Shown: one piece after another, positions 52,602 through 60,987 of the stretch
How positions within the stretch are numbered: position 1 is the first letter of the stretch
How the letters are laid out: the number at the start of each line of letters is the position of its first letter
Origin: Bacteroidota bacterium
GTDB lineage: Bacteria; Bacteroidota; Bacteroidia; M30B66
Assembly: GCA_027490225.1 (NCBI GenBank)
Contig: JAIXYK010000055.1
Location: forward strand, 1-64,000
Direction: 5' to 3'
DNA: 64,000 bases
The notes under the pieces: model-generated
The model's input: only the letters and a program-made list of their open reading frames with translations
Databases searched by the model: none
What the model was told of the DNA's origin: nothing
Made by a program: the position numbers and the translations under genes

Positions 52602-54005
52602 ATGCTTTACGTTCTCCTCGCTATTTGCGTTATTAATTCCATTTTAATTGTAATGATTTTTCTCAAGAAAAATGGAACAAACCCACAATCAGAAGAAAAG
52701 ATAAATGCTATTTCACAACAGCTCATTAGATTAGAAAGTAATTCGAAGGAAGATTTCAAAATGAACCGGGAAGAAGCAGCAAAAACTGCCAAAGAAAATC
52801 GGGAAGATGTGGGTAAAAACATCCTTTTCTTTTCAGAAAGCAATGCCGAAAAACTGGAGAAATTGACTCAAAAAATGGAAGTGCAGTTAAATGCAATTCA
52901 AGAACAATTTAAACAAGATGCGCATCTAAATCGGGAAAATACCATTCAACGTTTCCGAGAATTTCAGGATACGCTCGATAAAAACATCAAAGCCATTAAC
53001 GAATTGCAAAAAGAGAAGTTTTCGCAAATCGATGAAAGACAAACAAAACTGATTGAAAATACCGAGAAAAAACTGGAACAAATGCGCGAAACGGTTGATG
53101 AAAAACTCCAAAAAACCTTGAGCGAGCGCATTGGTCAAAGTTTCGAAACTGTTGGAAAACAACTAGAAGCCGTGCAATTAGGTTTGGGAGAAATGAAAAC
53201 CTTAGCACAAGATGTTGGAGGTTTGAAAAAGGTGCTTGGAAACGTTAAAAAGAGGGGTGGATTGGGAGAAATACAACTAGAAATGTTGCTCGAAACTATT
53301 CTTGCTCCTGAACAATATGAAGCAAATGTTAAAACCAAAAAAGGCTCGGCCGATTTAGTAGAATTTGCCATAAAATTACCTGGACGCGATGATGATAAAA
53401 ATGTGGTTTGGTTACCCATTGATGCAAAATTTCCTAAAGATGCCTACGAACAAATGCAAGAAGCTCACGAAAGTGGGGATGTTGCTTTGATTGAAGCTGG
53501 AAATAAAAACTTAGAGAACATCATTAAAAAAATGGCGAAAGACATCAGAGATAAATACATCGATCCGCCAAATACAACTGATTTTGCCATTATGTTTCTG
53601 CCATTTGAAGGCATTTATGCAGAAGTAATCAGACGCTCACACTTATTGGAACAATTGCAACGTGAATTTAAAGTTGCAGTTACCGGGCCAACAACATTGG
53701 CAGCAATTTTAAACAGCTTACAAATGGGCTTCAGAACTTTAGCTTTACAACAACGAAGCAGCGAAGTGTGGACAATACTTGGTGCTGTAAAAACCGAATT
53801 CGAAAAGTTTGGTGGAATGCTAGAAAAGGCGCAAAAAAATATCACAACAGCAGGAAGTACTTTAGATGAATTAATTGGGAAGCGTACCAATGCCATCAAT
53901 AGAAAATTGCGCGATGTGCAAGCTTTACCAAGTGGAGAAAGCAGAAAAATACTTCCAGAAATTGGCATAAATACCGAAACAGCTGAAGAAGAACAAAACA
54001 ATTGA
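52602..54005 (+). CDS. rmuC: DNA recombination protein RmuC
   Basis: A 467-residue protein. An N-terminal membrane anchor (LLAICVINSILIVMIFL) is followed by about 170 residues of coiled coil rich in Lys/Glu/Gln. Then comes the RmuC nuclease-like domain (KRGGLGEIQLEMLLETILAPEQYEANV, WLPIDAKFPKDAYEQ, DFAIMFLPFEGIYAEVIR). RmuC limits inversions and recombination at repeats; its exact activity is unsettled. The length is normal. Antisense frames of 78-128 codons over this gene are shadows. Confidence 0.93.
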   Translation: MLYVLLAICVINSILIVMIFLKKNGTNPQSEEKINAISQQLIRLESNSKEDFKMNREEAAKTAKENREDVGKNILFFSESNAEKLEKLTQKMEVQLNAIQEQFKQDAHLNRENTIQRFREFQDTLDKNIKAINELQKEKFSQIDERQTKLIENTEKKLEQMRETVDEKLQKTLSERIGQSFETVGKQLEAVQLGLGEMKTLAQDVGGLKKVLGNVKKRGGLGEIQLEMLLETILAPEQYEANVKTKKGSADLVEFAIKLPGRDDDKNVVWLPIDAKFPKDAYEQMQEAHESGDVALIEAGNKNLENIIKKMAKDIRDKYIDPPNTTDFAIMFLPFEGIYAEVIRRSHLLEQLQREFKVAVTGPTTLAAILNSLQMGFRTLALQQRSSEVWTILGAVKTEFEKFGGMLEKAQKNITTAGSTLDELIGKRTNAINRKLRDVQALPSGESRKILPEIGINTETAEEEQNN

Positions 54006-54067
54006 TTTATTAACGCGTTGTGTTCATAATCATTTAAGACATGCTGTCAGTTTATTGCTGATGGTCT

Positions 54068-54075
54068 TATCTTTG
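54068..54075 (+). promoter_or_regulatory. Putative -7 box for trxA
   Basis: TATCTTTG matches TAnnTTTG exactly and lies 27 bp before the trxA ATG, giving a leader of about 20 nt. No TTG is found at the proper -33 distance. Confidence 0.5.
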
Positions 54076-54102
54076 AACCGCAGTTAAAAATTAAAAATAA
54101 TC

Positions 54103-54423
54103 ATGGCTTTACAAATCACAGATGCAAATTTCGAGGAATTAGTCCTTAAATCAGATAAACCAGTACTTGTTGACTTCTGGGCAGAATGGTGCGGCCCTTG
54201 TCGCGTTGTTGGTCCAATTGTAGAAGAACTTTCTAAAGACTTCGACGGAAAAGCAGTAGTCGGAAAAGTTGATGTTGACACAAATCCAGAAATTTCTATG
54301 AAATACGGAATTCGTAATATTCCTACTTTATTGGTTTTCAAAAACGGAGAAGTAGTTGACAAACAAGTTGGTGCAGTGCCAAAAAATGTACTTGCTACCA
54401 AGTTAGAAGCTCAAATGGCTTAG
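54103..54423 (+). CDS. trxA: Thioredoxin
   Basis: A 106-residue cytoplasmic disulphide reductase with the active site W29-C30-G-P-C33 in [12 protein letters not shown], the conserved cis-Pro in [16 protein letters not shown], and Asp in VLVDFW. It has no signal peptide. Length and all motifs are normal. It is a single-gene unit with a -7 box upstream and its own terminator downstream. Confidence 0.96.
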   Translation: MALQITDANFEELVLKSDKPVLVDFWAEWCGPCRVVGPIVEELSKDFDGKAVVGKVDVDTNPEISMKYGIRNIPTLLVFKNGEVVDKQVGAVPKNVLATKLEAQMA

Positions 54424-54454
54424 TCTTTTTGAATTAAAAAATTCATATTAATTT

Positions 54455-54487
54455 AAAAAACACAGGATGATTTATTCTGTGTTTTTT
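54455..54487 (+). terminator. trxA terminator
   Basis: AAAAAACACAG pairs with CTGTGTTTTTT, followed by one more T, 31 bp after the trxA stop. The DUF58 gene begins 13 bp after the stem. Confidence 0.88.
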
Positions 54488-54500
54488 TATTTATTTACAT

Positions 54501-55430
54501 ATGCCAATTAATCGTCAAGAACTACAGCAATATGGTCATCTCGAATTGATGGCCCGTCAGGTGGTAGAAGGTTTTATTACAGGTTTACATAAAAGTCCGT
54601 TCCATGGATTTTCAGTTGAATTTGCAGAATACCGACAATACAATCAAGGTGAAGCAATTCGCTACATTGACTGGAGGTTGTATGGAAAAACTGACAAATT
54701 GTTTGTAAAACGGTTCGAAGAAGAAACCAACTTACGCTGCCAGATAGTCATCGACCGCTCAGCATCTATGTACTTTCCATTGGATGTCAAATCAAAAAAC
54801 ATCGAAAGCAAATTAAGCTTTTCTGCTAAAGCAGCTGCTTCATTGGTCTACATGCTTAATAAACAGAGAGATGCTACTGGATTAAGCGTATTTTCTGACG
54901 ATTTAGAAATTCAAACACCTGCAAGGTCAGCAGGTGTGCACATGGCAATGTTGTACGCTGAATTAGAAAAAATGATGGACACACCTTGGGACCAAAAACA
55001 AGGTGAAACCAATGCTGCAAAATCATTACACATTATTGCAGAAGCTGTCCACAAAAGAAGTTTGGTGGTTATTTTCAGCGATATGTTTGATAATGGAACC
55101 GATACTGAACAGATTTTTTCTGCCCTCCAACATTTGAAACACAATAAACATGAAGTGATTCTCTTTCATGTTACGGATAAGGAAAAAGAATTAAATTTCG
55201 ATTACGATAACCGTCCCTACAAATTTGTAGACATGGAAAGTGGGGAAGAAATAAAACTTCAACCACAGCAAGTAAAAGAAAAGTACTTGCAACACATTCA
55301 GGAATTTACCCAGGAATTAAAATTAAGGTGTGCCCAATATCATATTGATTTTGTTGATGCAGATATCAATCAAGGCTATTCACAAATATTACTTCCTTAT
55401 TTAATGAAAAGAACCAACATGCGCGTTTAA
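54501..55430 (+). CDS. DUF58/VWA protein of a MoxR-type operon
   Basis: A 309-residue protein of the DUF58 family, whose members accompany MoxR-type AAA+ ATPases. The signature FAEYRQYNQGEAIRYIDWRLYGKTDKLFVKRFEEE is present. A VWA-type metal site follows at D85-R-S87-A-S89 (IVIDRSASM), with KRSLVVIFSDMFDN as the later strand. No membrane segment is seen, so it is cytoplasmic. It probably acts as substrate or metal-centre adaptor for the ATPase two genes downstream. A VWA gene follows after 32 bp. Confidence 0.88.
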   Translation: MPINRQELQQYGHLELMARQVVEGFITGLHKSPFHGFSVEFAEYRQYNQGEAIRYIDWRLYGKTDKLFVKRFEEETNLRCQIVIDRSASMYFPLDVKSKNIESKLSFSAKAAASLVYMLNKQRDATGLSVFSDDLEIQTPARSAGVHMAMLYAELEKMMDTPWDQKQGETNAAKSLHIIAEAVHKRSLVVIFSDMFDNGTDTEQIFSALQHLKHNKHEVILFHVTDKEKELNFDYDNRPYKFVDMESGEEIKLQPQQVKEKYLQHIQEFTQELKLRCAQYHIDFVDADINQGYSQILLPYLMKRTNMRV

Positions 55431-55462
55431 ACAAGCAGCGCAGTTATCCGTTATTTTAAGCT

Positions 55463-56554
55463 ATGGAAGGATTTCGTTTTTCAAAGTACGAACCCGATAA
55501 AGAAAAGCCGCCGTTTGAGCGTTTATTGGACATTTTTAAAGAAGTTTTGCTGCATACAAGTGGCAATCTTCCCGAAGCTTTAGATTGGATGAATCACCTC
55601 GATCGTCAATATAACATTACAACCGACGAGTATGGAATGGGCGATTTTATTGAAGAACTGAAGAAAAAAGGTTACATCAAAGAAGACGATGAGCAGCAAT
55701 TGCAAATGACGCCAAAAGTGGAGCGCGAAATTAGACGCGATTCACTCAACAAAATCTTTGGAAAACTTAAAAAAGGAAAACGTGGAAACCATTCCACCAA
55801 ATACAATGGTCAAGGCGACGAAACAGGCATGGACAAAAGAGCCTACGAGTTTGGTGACCCAATTGAATCTATTTCTTTAACTGATTCTATACGAAATGCG
55901 CAGGTAAATCATGGCGCCGCAGATTTCAGGTTAGAAGAAGGAGATTTGGAAGTCTATCAACAAGAATACAGAACGCAAACATCTACAGTTTTGATGATTG
56001 ACATTTCACACTCTATGATCTTGTATGGGGAAGACAGAATTACACCAGCCAAAAAAGTAGCGCTTGCATTATCTGAACTCATCAAAATAAAATATCCAAA
56101 AGATACTTTAGATGTATTAGTTTTTGGAAATGATGCCTGGCCAATAAAAGTTACCGATATTCCATACCTGCAAGTTGGACCTTTTCATACCAATACCGTT
56201 GCTGGTCTTGAGTTAGCAATGGATTTATTGAGAAGAAGAAAAACACCCAACAAGCAAATTTTTATGATTACCGATGGAAAACCAACTTGCTTAAAAGAAG
56301 GTGATCATTATTATAAAAACAGCAATGGGCTGGACCGCAAAATTGTAAACAAAACCCTTGCACTTGCTGCTCAATGCCGCAGATTACGCATCCCCATCAC
56401 AACATTCATGCTGGCCAGCGATAGTTGGCTGCAAAGTTTTGTTGAAGAATTTACCGAAACCAATGGTGGACGCGCATTCTACACAGGATTAGAAGGTTTA
56501 GGAGACATCATATTCGCAGATTACGAACGCAATAGAATTAAAAAAACAAAATAA
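55463..56554 (+). CDS. VWA-domain protein
   Basis: A 363-residue protein. The N-terminal 130 residues are helical and charged (ERLLDIFKEVLLHTSGN, IEELKKKGYIKEDDEQQLQMTPKVEREIRRD). A VWA domain follows with a complete MIDAS: D180-I-S182-H-S184 in LMIDISHSM, a Thr loop near HTNTVAG, and Asp in IFMITDGKPT. I recall this layout beside Mg-chelatase-like ATPases in several phyla. The ATPase gene is 5 bp downstream, so the two likely form a complex. The target is unknown. Confidence 0.88.
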   Translation: MEGFRFSKYEPDKEKPPFERLLDIFKEVLLHTSGNLPEALDWMNHLDRQYNITTDEYGMGDFIEELKKKGYIKEDDEQQLQMTPKVEREIRRDSLNKIFGKLKKGKRGNHSTKYNGQGDETGMDKRAYEFGDPIESISLTDSIRNAQVNHGAADFRLEEGDLEVYQQEYRTQTSTVLMIDISHSMILYGEDRITPAKKVALALSELIKIKYPKDTLDVLVFGNDAWPIKVTDIPYLQVGPFHTNTVAGLELAMDLLRRRKTPNKQIFMITDGKPTCLKEGDHYYKNSNGLDRKIVNKTLALAAQCRRLRIPITTFMLASDSWLQSFVEEFTETNGGRAFYTGLEGLGDIIFADYERNRIKKTK

Positions 56555-56559
56555 TTTAC

Positions 56560-58056
56560 ATGAATCCCTTATTGAAAATTAAAACATTTGGCGAATTAAA
56601 AGCTGCCAAATATGTTACAAAAACTATAAAAGACGAGTTACGCGATAACCTTATCAGCGCATTAAAAAATAAGACAAGTACTTTCAAAGGAATTGTTGGG
56701 TATGAAAAAACCGTAATGCCCGATTTGCAACGTGCAATTCTTTCCCGTCACAACATTAATCTATTAGGACTTCGTGGACAAGCAAAAACACGTATTGCCC
56801 GCCAAATGACAGAATTACTCGATGAGTACATACCTTTTGTTGCAGGTTCAGAAATCAATGATGACCCTTTTCATCCAATTTCCTACCATGCACGTCACCA
56901 ACTGGAAATTTTAGGAGATGAAACGCCTATTGCTTGGTTGCATAAAAACGACAGGTTCGTAGAAAAATTAGCTACTCCAGACGTTACTGTGGCCGATTTG
57001 ATTGGAGATATTGACCCAATAAAAGCGGCAAACCTTAAAATATCTTATGCCGACGAGCGCGCAATTCACTTTGGATTGATTCCACGTTCCAACCGTTGCT
57101 TATTTGTTATCAACGAATTGCCCGATTTACAAGCCCGCATTCAAGTTGCCTTGTTCAACATATTACAAGAAGGCGACATTCAAATTCGTGGATTCCGCTT
57201 GCGTTTGCCTTTAGACATTCAGTTTGTGTTCACCGCCAATCCCGAAGATTACACCAATCGTGGAAGCATCGTTACACCATTGAAAGACAGAATTCAAAGT
57301 CAAATTGTTACGCATTATCCAAAAGAAATTGCGATTGCAAAAGCTATTACAAAGCAAGAAGCAAAATTGCCCAAAGCACAAACCGATATGGTTAAGGTTC
57401 CGGAAATTATTTACGATTTAATTGAGCAAATTAGTTTCGAAGCCCGCACATCAGAATTTGTAGATGCCAAAAGTGGAGTTTCAGCTCGCTTGGGAATTTC
57501 TGCTTTAGAAAACCTAATCAGCTCAGCCGAAAGACGCGCTTTAATCAATGGCGAAACCAAAACCACCGCCCGCATCAGCGATTTATGGGGAACGGTAGCT
57601 GCCATAAATGGAAAAATTGAATTGGTGTACGAAGGCGAACAAGAAGGTCCCGTGAATGTGGCCAATTTCCTCATTGCAAAAGCCATTAGAAGCTTGTTTG
57701 TAAATTACTTTCCAGACCCTGAACGCTTCAAACGTAAAAAAGAAACAAATCCATACGATACCATTACCAACTGGTTCAACAGCGACCACGACATTGATTT
57801 ACTGCTCGATGAAGAAAAACAAGGCTATGAATCGAAATTGAAAAAAGTAGATGGTCTAAAAGACTTGGTAAACCTATATTACAAGAGCTTACCAGAAGAC
57901 GAACGCCTTTTGTTAATGGAATTTGTATTGTACGGCTTGGCTTCTTATTCTCAACTCAACAGAATGGCATTAGACAGCAGCATGTTGTTTAAAGATTTGT
58001 TTTCGAGTGTATTTAATAATGATGACGACGAAACAGGAAAGTTTGGAGCGAATTAA
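56560..58056 (+). CDS. AAA+ ATPase of the MoxR/magnesium-chelatase class
   Basis: A 498-residue ATPase. Walker A is loose, G70-L-R-G73-Q-A-K76-T77. Walker B reads CLFVINELPDL, with N185 in place of the usual Asp next to E186. I recall INELPDL as standard for this subfamily, so it is not evidence of inactivation. Sensor 1 is FTANPEDYTNRG, and TPLKDRIQSQI is the arginine-finger helix. The helix 2 insert QIRGFRLRLPLDIQ, typical of the class, is present. The C-terminal 120 residues are a separate helical part. It closes the DUF58-VWA-ATPase operon. Such systems act as chaperones or metal-insertion factors. Confidence 0.87.
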   Translation: MNPLLKIKTFGELKAAKYVTKTIKDELRDNLISALKNKTSTFKGIVGYEKTVMPDLQRAILSRHNINLLGLRGQAKTRIARQMTELLDEYIPFVAGSEINDDPFHPISYHARHQLEILGDETPIAWLHKNDRFVEKLATPDVTVADLIGDIDPIKAANLKISYADERAIHFGLIPRSNRCLFVINELPDLQARIQVALFNILQEGDIQIRGFRLRLPLDIQFVFTANPEDYTNRGSIVTPLKDRIQSQIVTHYPKEIAIAKAITKQEAKLPKAQTDMVKVPEIIYDLIEQISFEARTSEFVDAKSGVSARLGISALENLISSAERRALINGETKTTARISDLWGTVAAINGKIELVYEGEQEGPVNVANFLIAKAIRSLFVNYFPDPERFKRKKETNPYDTITNWFNSDHDIDLLLDEEKQGYESKLKKVDGLKDLVNLYYKSLPEDERLLLMEFVLYGLASYSQLNRMALDSSMLFKDLFSSVFNNDDDETGKFGAN

Positions 58057-58110
58057 ATTATAAGTGGATAGATTAGAGTATTCTCAATAATCGGAATTTT
58101 TAATAAAATT

Positions 58111-58359
58111 ATGGCAAAAACCATTTCTATATTTTTAGGAGATTACTTTGAAAATTTTATCGAAGGATTAGTAAAATCTGGAAAGTTTTCTTCTGCAAAT
58201 GAAGTTGTGCAAACAGCTTTGAGAATGTTTGAACAAGAAGAAACAAAAAAAAATGAGCTAATTAAGGAACTCATAAAAGGAGAAAAGTCTGGTTTTGTTA
58301 AAGATTTTAATCGTGATACTTTTTTAAGAAATCTCAGAGAAGCCCATTCAAACGAATGA
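58111..58359 (+). CDS. parD: ParD-family antitoxin, orphan
   Basis: An 82-residue protein. The N-terminal ribbon-helix-helix (TISIFLGDYFENFIEGLVKSGKFSSANEVVQTALRMFEQEE) is the ParD/CopG signature that binds its own promoter. The C-terminal part (LIKELIKGEKSGFVKDFNRDTFLRNLREAH) is the toxin-clamping tail. Its stop overlaps an ATG (ATGA), the normal coupling to parE, but that frame ends after seven codons, so the toxin is missing. As an orphan it may survive as a regulator or by neutralising toxins elsewhere. Confidence 0.85.
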   Translation: MAKTISIFLGDYFENFIEGLVKSGKFSSANEVVQTALRMFEQEETKKNELIKELIKGEKSGFVKDFNRDTFLRNLREAHSNE

Positions 58360-58379
58360 ATTATAAGATAAGAAAATAA
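58356..58379 (+). pseudogene. ParE toxin stub (seven codons)
   Basis: The ATG overlaps the parD stop by ATGA and reads M-N-Y-K-I-R-K then TAA. This looks like the beginning of a ParE toxin (typically M-x-Y-K-I/L...), with the rest deleted: the next gene starts only 17 bp later. That it is a remnant is inference from position and sequence. Confidence 0.5.
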
Positions 58380-58396
58380 GAACAAATCTACTAAAA

Positions 58397-58996
58397 TTGA
58401 AAATCTTTCCTTTAGTTTGTCTGATTAGCATTGTTTTCAATTCATCCATAGCAGCTCAACCAATTCAACGCTTCAAAGGCCAATCCTCAGATTCATTAGT
58501 CCACACTATTTTACCAAAAAAATTCAATGGGGGAAATGCATATGAATTTAGAAATGGAAATAATTCCTTTATTATTTATTCTGAATTAACAAATAAAAAA
58601 AAGCAGATAGAAGAATTTTACGCGACCTCTACCCTACTCAATTTATTGCATTCAGACGATGATTTAAATTTTACAAGTTACTTTATAGATACACTTTCCA
58701 CTGGCAATTCCTGTTGGGCTCCAGCGCAACTCGATTCAATATTTTTAATAAATATAGATAATGACGTTGAAAAGGAAATTTGTGTTGTATTAAATCACAT
58801 TCCATATTGCGATGCCTATTTAAATTATGTTTCTGTTCATTTTTACGATAACCTAGAAAATTTTATTTTATACAAAAAGCTTAAGCCATTGAGGGATTTC
58901 ACCTTTGCAATTCATGAATTTTCACGGCCTGTAAATGAAATAATTACAGAAAAAATAAATTCATTTTTAAAGGAAAAGCGTGAAATAAAGAAGTAA
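58397..58996 (+). CDS. Secreted protein of unknown function, TTG start
   Basis: A 199-residue protein. The only plausible start is TTG at 58397: it gives MKIFPLVCLISIVFNSSIAA-QP, a textbook signal peptide, and no ATG exists upstream before the stop at 58364. The mature part has no family I recognise. It contains short strands (NSFIIYSELTN, FTSYFIDTL, IFLINIDNDVEKEICVVLNHI) and several Cys. It begins just after the ParE stub, so the deletion that removed the toxin may also have removed its original 5' region. Its own promoter is not visible. Confidence 0.65.
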   Translation: MKIFPLVCLISIVFNSSIAAQPIQRFKGQSSDSLVHTILPKKFNGGNAYEFRNGNNSFIIYSELTNKKKQIEEFYATSTLLNLLHSDDDLNFTSYFIDTLSTGNSCWAPAQLDSIFLINIDNDVEKEICVVLNHIPYCDAYLNYVSVHFYDNLENFILYKKLKPLRDFTFAIHEFSRPVNEIITEKINSFLKEKREIKK

Positions 58997-59042
58997 ATTT
59001 AATACTTCATTTGAAGGTAAAATTTCACTTTAAAATCACCCA

Positions 59043-60107
59043 ATGAATATTATAATTAGCGGCACTGGAAGTTACATTCCCGATATAACAGTTACCAACG
59101 AGGAATTTATAAAACATAGTTTCTATGGTGAAGATGGAAATCCTATTATTGGCGACTCAAAAAGAATTATCGAGAAATTCAAATCTATCACCGGAATTGA
59201 AGAACGCCGGTATGTAAATGAAAATCAAACATCCAGCGATATTGGAACTATTGCAGCCCGCAAGGCCATTGAAGACGCTGGTATCGACAAAGAAACGCTC
59301 GATGGAATTATTCTCGCCCACAATTTTGGAAACATTCCGCACGGAACCGTTCAGTCTGATATCTTACCAAGTTTGGCTACACGTGTAAAGTTCGATTTGC
59401 AAATCAAAAATCCCAATTGTGTGGCCTTCGATATTCTTTTTGGCTGCCCTGGCTGGATTCAAGGTGTAATCCTTGCCCGAAATTATATACTTGCCGGTGA
59501 AGGAAAGCGCTATTTGGTAATTGGTTCCGAAACACTTTCGCGCGTGCTCGATCCTTTCGACCGCGATTCTATGATTTATGCCGATGGTGCAGCCGCTGCT
59601 ATTATTGAAACTACTGACACCAATGACAATTCCGGAATCTTAAGTGTTGCGGCCCAAACACATGCCGCCGATGAAGCTTACTATTTATACTTCGCCGAAT
59701 CGCACAATACAAGCTTCAATCGGGGTGTTTGTTACATCAAAATGCATGGACGTAAAATTTACGAATTCGCCCTCAACAACGTTCCATTGGCCATGAAAAC
59801 CTGCTTAGATAAAAGTGGAATCAATATTCTCGAAATCAAAAAAGTGTTCATTCACCAAGCCAACGAAAAAATGGATGAGGCCATCATCAAGCGCTTTTAT
59901 CAACTTTACGAGCTGCCAATTCCTGAGAACATTATGCCCATGAGCATTCACAAATTAGGCAATAGTTCAGTCGCCACCGTGCCCACTTTATTCGATTTGG
60001 TGAAGAAAAATCAGCTCGAAAATCACCAGCTAAACAAAGGCGATGTCGTGCTTTTGGCCTCCGTTGGAGCTGGCATGAACATCAATGCAATTACCTATCG
60101 CGTTTAG
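59043..60107 (+). CDS. FabH-like beta-ketoacyl-ACP synthase III
   Basis: A 354-residue thiolase-fold enzyme that starts fatty acid or related acyl chains by condensing acyl-CoA with malonyl-ACP. The triad is visible: C135 in ILFGCPGWIQG, H271 in VFIHQANEKM and N307 in KLGNSSVATVP. The N-terminus (ISGTGSYIPDITVTNEEF, GIEERRYVNE) and the end (LLASVGAGMNINAITYRV) are complete. No fab or ACP genes lie nearby, so it may be a second FabH for a special product. Codons use more C and G at third positions than the neighbours. The structured repeat starts 14 bp after the stop. Confidence 0.88.
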   Translation: MNIIISGTGSYIPDITVTNEEFIKHSFYGEDGNPIIGDSKRIIEKFKSITGIEERRYVNENQTSSDIGTIAARKAIEDAGIDKETLDGIILAHNFGNIPHGTVQSDILPSLATRVKFDLQIKNPNCVAFDILFGCPGWIQGVILARNYILAGEGKRYLVIGSETLSRVLDPFDRDSMIYADGAAAAIIETTDTNDNSGILSVAAQTHAADEAYYLYFAESHNTSFNRGVCYIKMHGRKIYEFALNNVPLAMKTCLDKSGINILEIKKVFIHQANEKMDEAIIKRFYQLYELPIPENIMPMSIHKLGNSSVATVPTLFDLVKKNQLENHQLNKGDVVLLASVGAGMNINAITYRV

Positions 60108-60120
60108 ATTTTACAATTAT

Positions 60121-60207
60121 TTTGGGCGCTCCCCTGCGGGTCACGTTTTCAGCCATAGCTCGCCTGGTGAAAAACCAGTCGAGGCTATTTGCTTCAACCG
60201 TTAGCGC
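60121..60207 (+). repeat. Structured intergenic repeat, copy B
   Basis: The plus strand begins AAA-type leader then GGGCGCTCCCC and ends GCTTCAACCGTTAGCGC. It matches copy A (7972-8066) at both ends. AGCGC/GCGCT pair across the ends. Inside, CTGG pairs with CCAG, and CTCG with CGAG; CCC-GCA-GGG forms a small hairpin near one end. It lies 14 bp after the FabH-like stop, in the same orientation relative to its upstream gene as copy A. Confidence 0.7.
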
Positions 60208-60274
60208 AACAACACGAAAATATATAGCTAAATCAATTAAAACAAGCATACATTTACCAATCTAACATTAAAAA

Positions 60275-60942
60275 ATGACTTCAAAATTAAATGTAATAAT
60301 AACTGGTACTACAGGCATGGTTGGAGAAGGTGTTTTACATGAGTGTTTATTACGTCCTGAAATATCAGAAGTGCTCGTAATTAATAGAAAATCATGCGGC
60401 ATTCAACATCCAAAATTGAAAGAAATTATTCATGCCGACTTTTTTAATTTAACACCCATTAAAAACCAACTAACTGGCTATGATGCTTGTTTTTCTGCCT
60501 TGGCGTTTCTTCGGTTGGGATGAAAGAACCCGATTATTTTAGACTTACTTATACGCTTACCATGCATGTTGCTTCTGTTCTTTCTGAAATAAACCAACAC
60601 ATGACTTTCTGCTACATTTCTGGCGCAGCAACAGACAGCACTGAAAAAGGACGCATGATGTGGGCACGCGTTAAAGGTAAAACCGAAAACGAATTAATGA
60701 AATTGCCATTTAAAAAAGTATATAACTTCCGTCCTGGAATTTTAGAACCAACCAAAGGCTTAAAAAACACCTTATCATTTTATAAATATTTAAGTTGGAC
60801 AGCCCCCATTATTCGGCTTTTAGCTCCAAATCAAATTTCTTCTTTAAAACAACTTGGAAAAGCTATGATTGGCGCAACATTAAATGGGTATGATAAACAA
60901 ATTATAGAAGTAAGTGATATTAAAAAAATTGCCAATACTTAA
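60275..60942 (+). pseudogene. Frameshifted NAD(P)-binding epimerase/reductase-like gene
   Basis: Two overlapping frames, 60275-60523 and a following one to 60942, together form one Rossmann protein of about 222 residues. The first has the dinucleotide motif VIITGTTGMVGEG. The second has the catalytic-type segment CYISGAATDSTEKGRMMWARVKGKTENEL. At 60490-60494 the DNA has five T residues. Six would join the frames as DACFFCLGVSSVGMKEPD, natural for the family (short-chain reductase/HTATIP2-like). It is either a real inactivating deletion, phase variation in a homopolymer, or a sequencing error. Confidence 0.8.
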
Positions 60943-60987
60943 TCATCATTATTCAGATATAATCATTCCATTAAACTATAAAACAAT

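Noticed and set aside
52926-54001. Several antisense frames of 70-128 codons over rmuC
   Set aside because: rmuC is full length with family motifs. The antisense products are Phe/Ser-rich translations of its Lys/Glu-rich coiled coil, with no recognisable domain.
54084-54401. 105-codon antisense frame over trxA
   Set aside because: Exactly opposite an intact thioredoxin gene with its own promoter box and terminator; no domain seen.
56560-58056. AAA+ ATPase called catalytically dead because Walker B has Asn
   Set aside because: I recall INELPDL as usual for this subfamily, and Glu186, Walker A Lys-Thr and sensor 1 are intact.
58111-58379. Complete ParDE toxin-antitoxin system
   Set aside because: The ParE frame ends after seven codons and no other toxin-like ORF follows, so only the antitoxin is supported.
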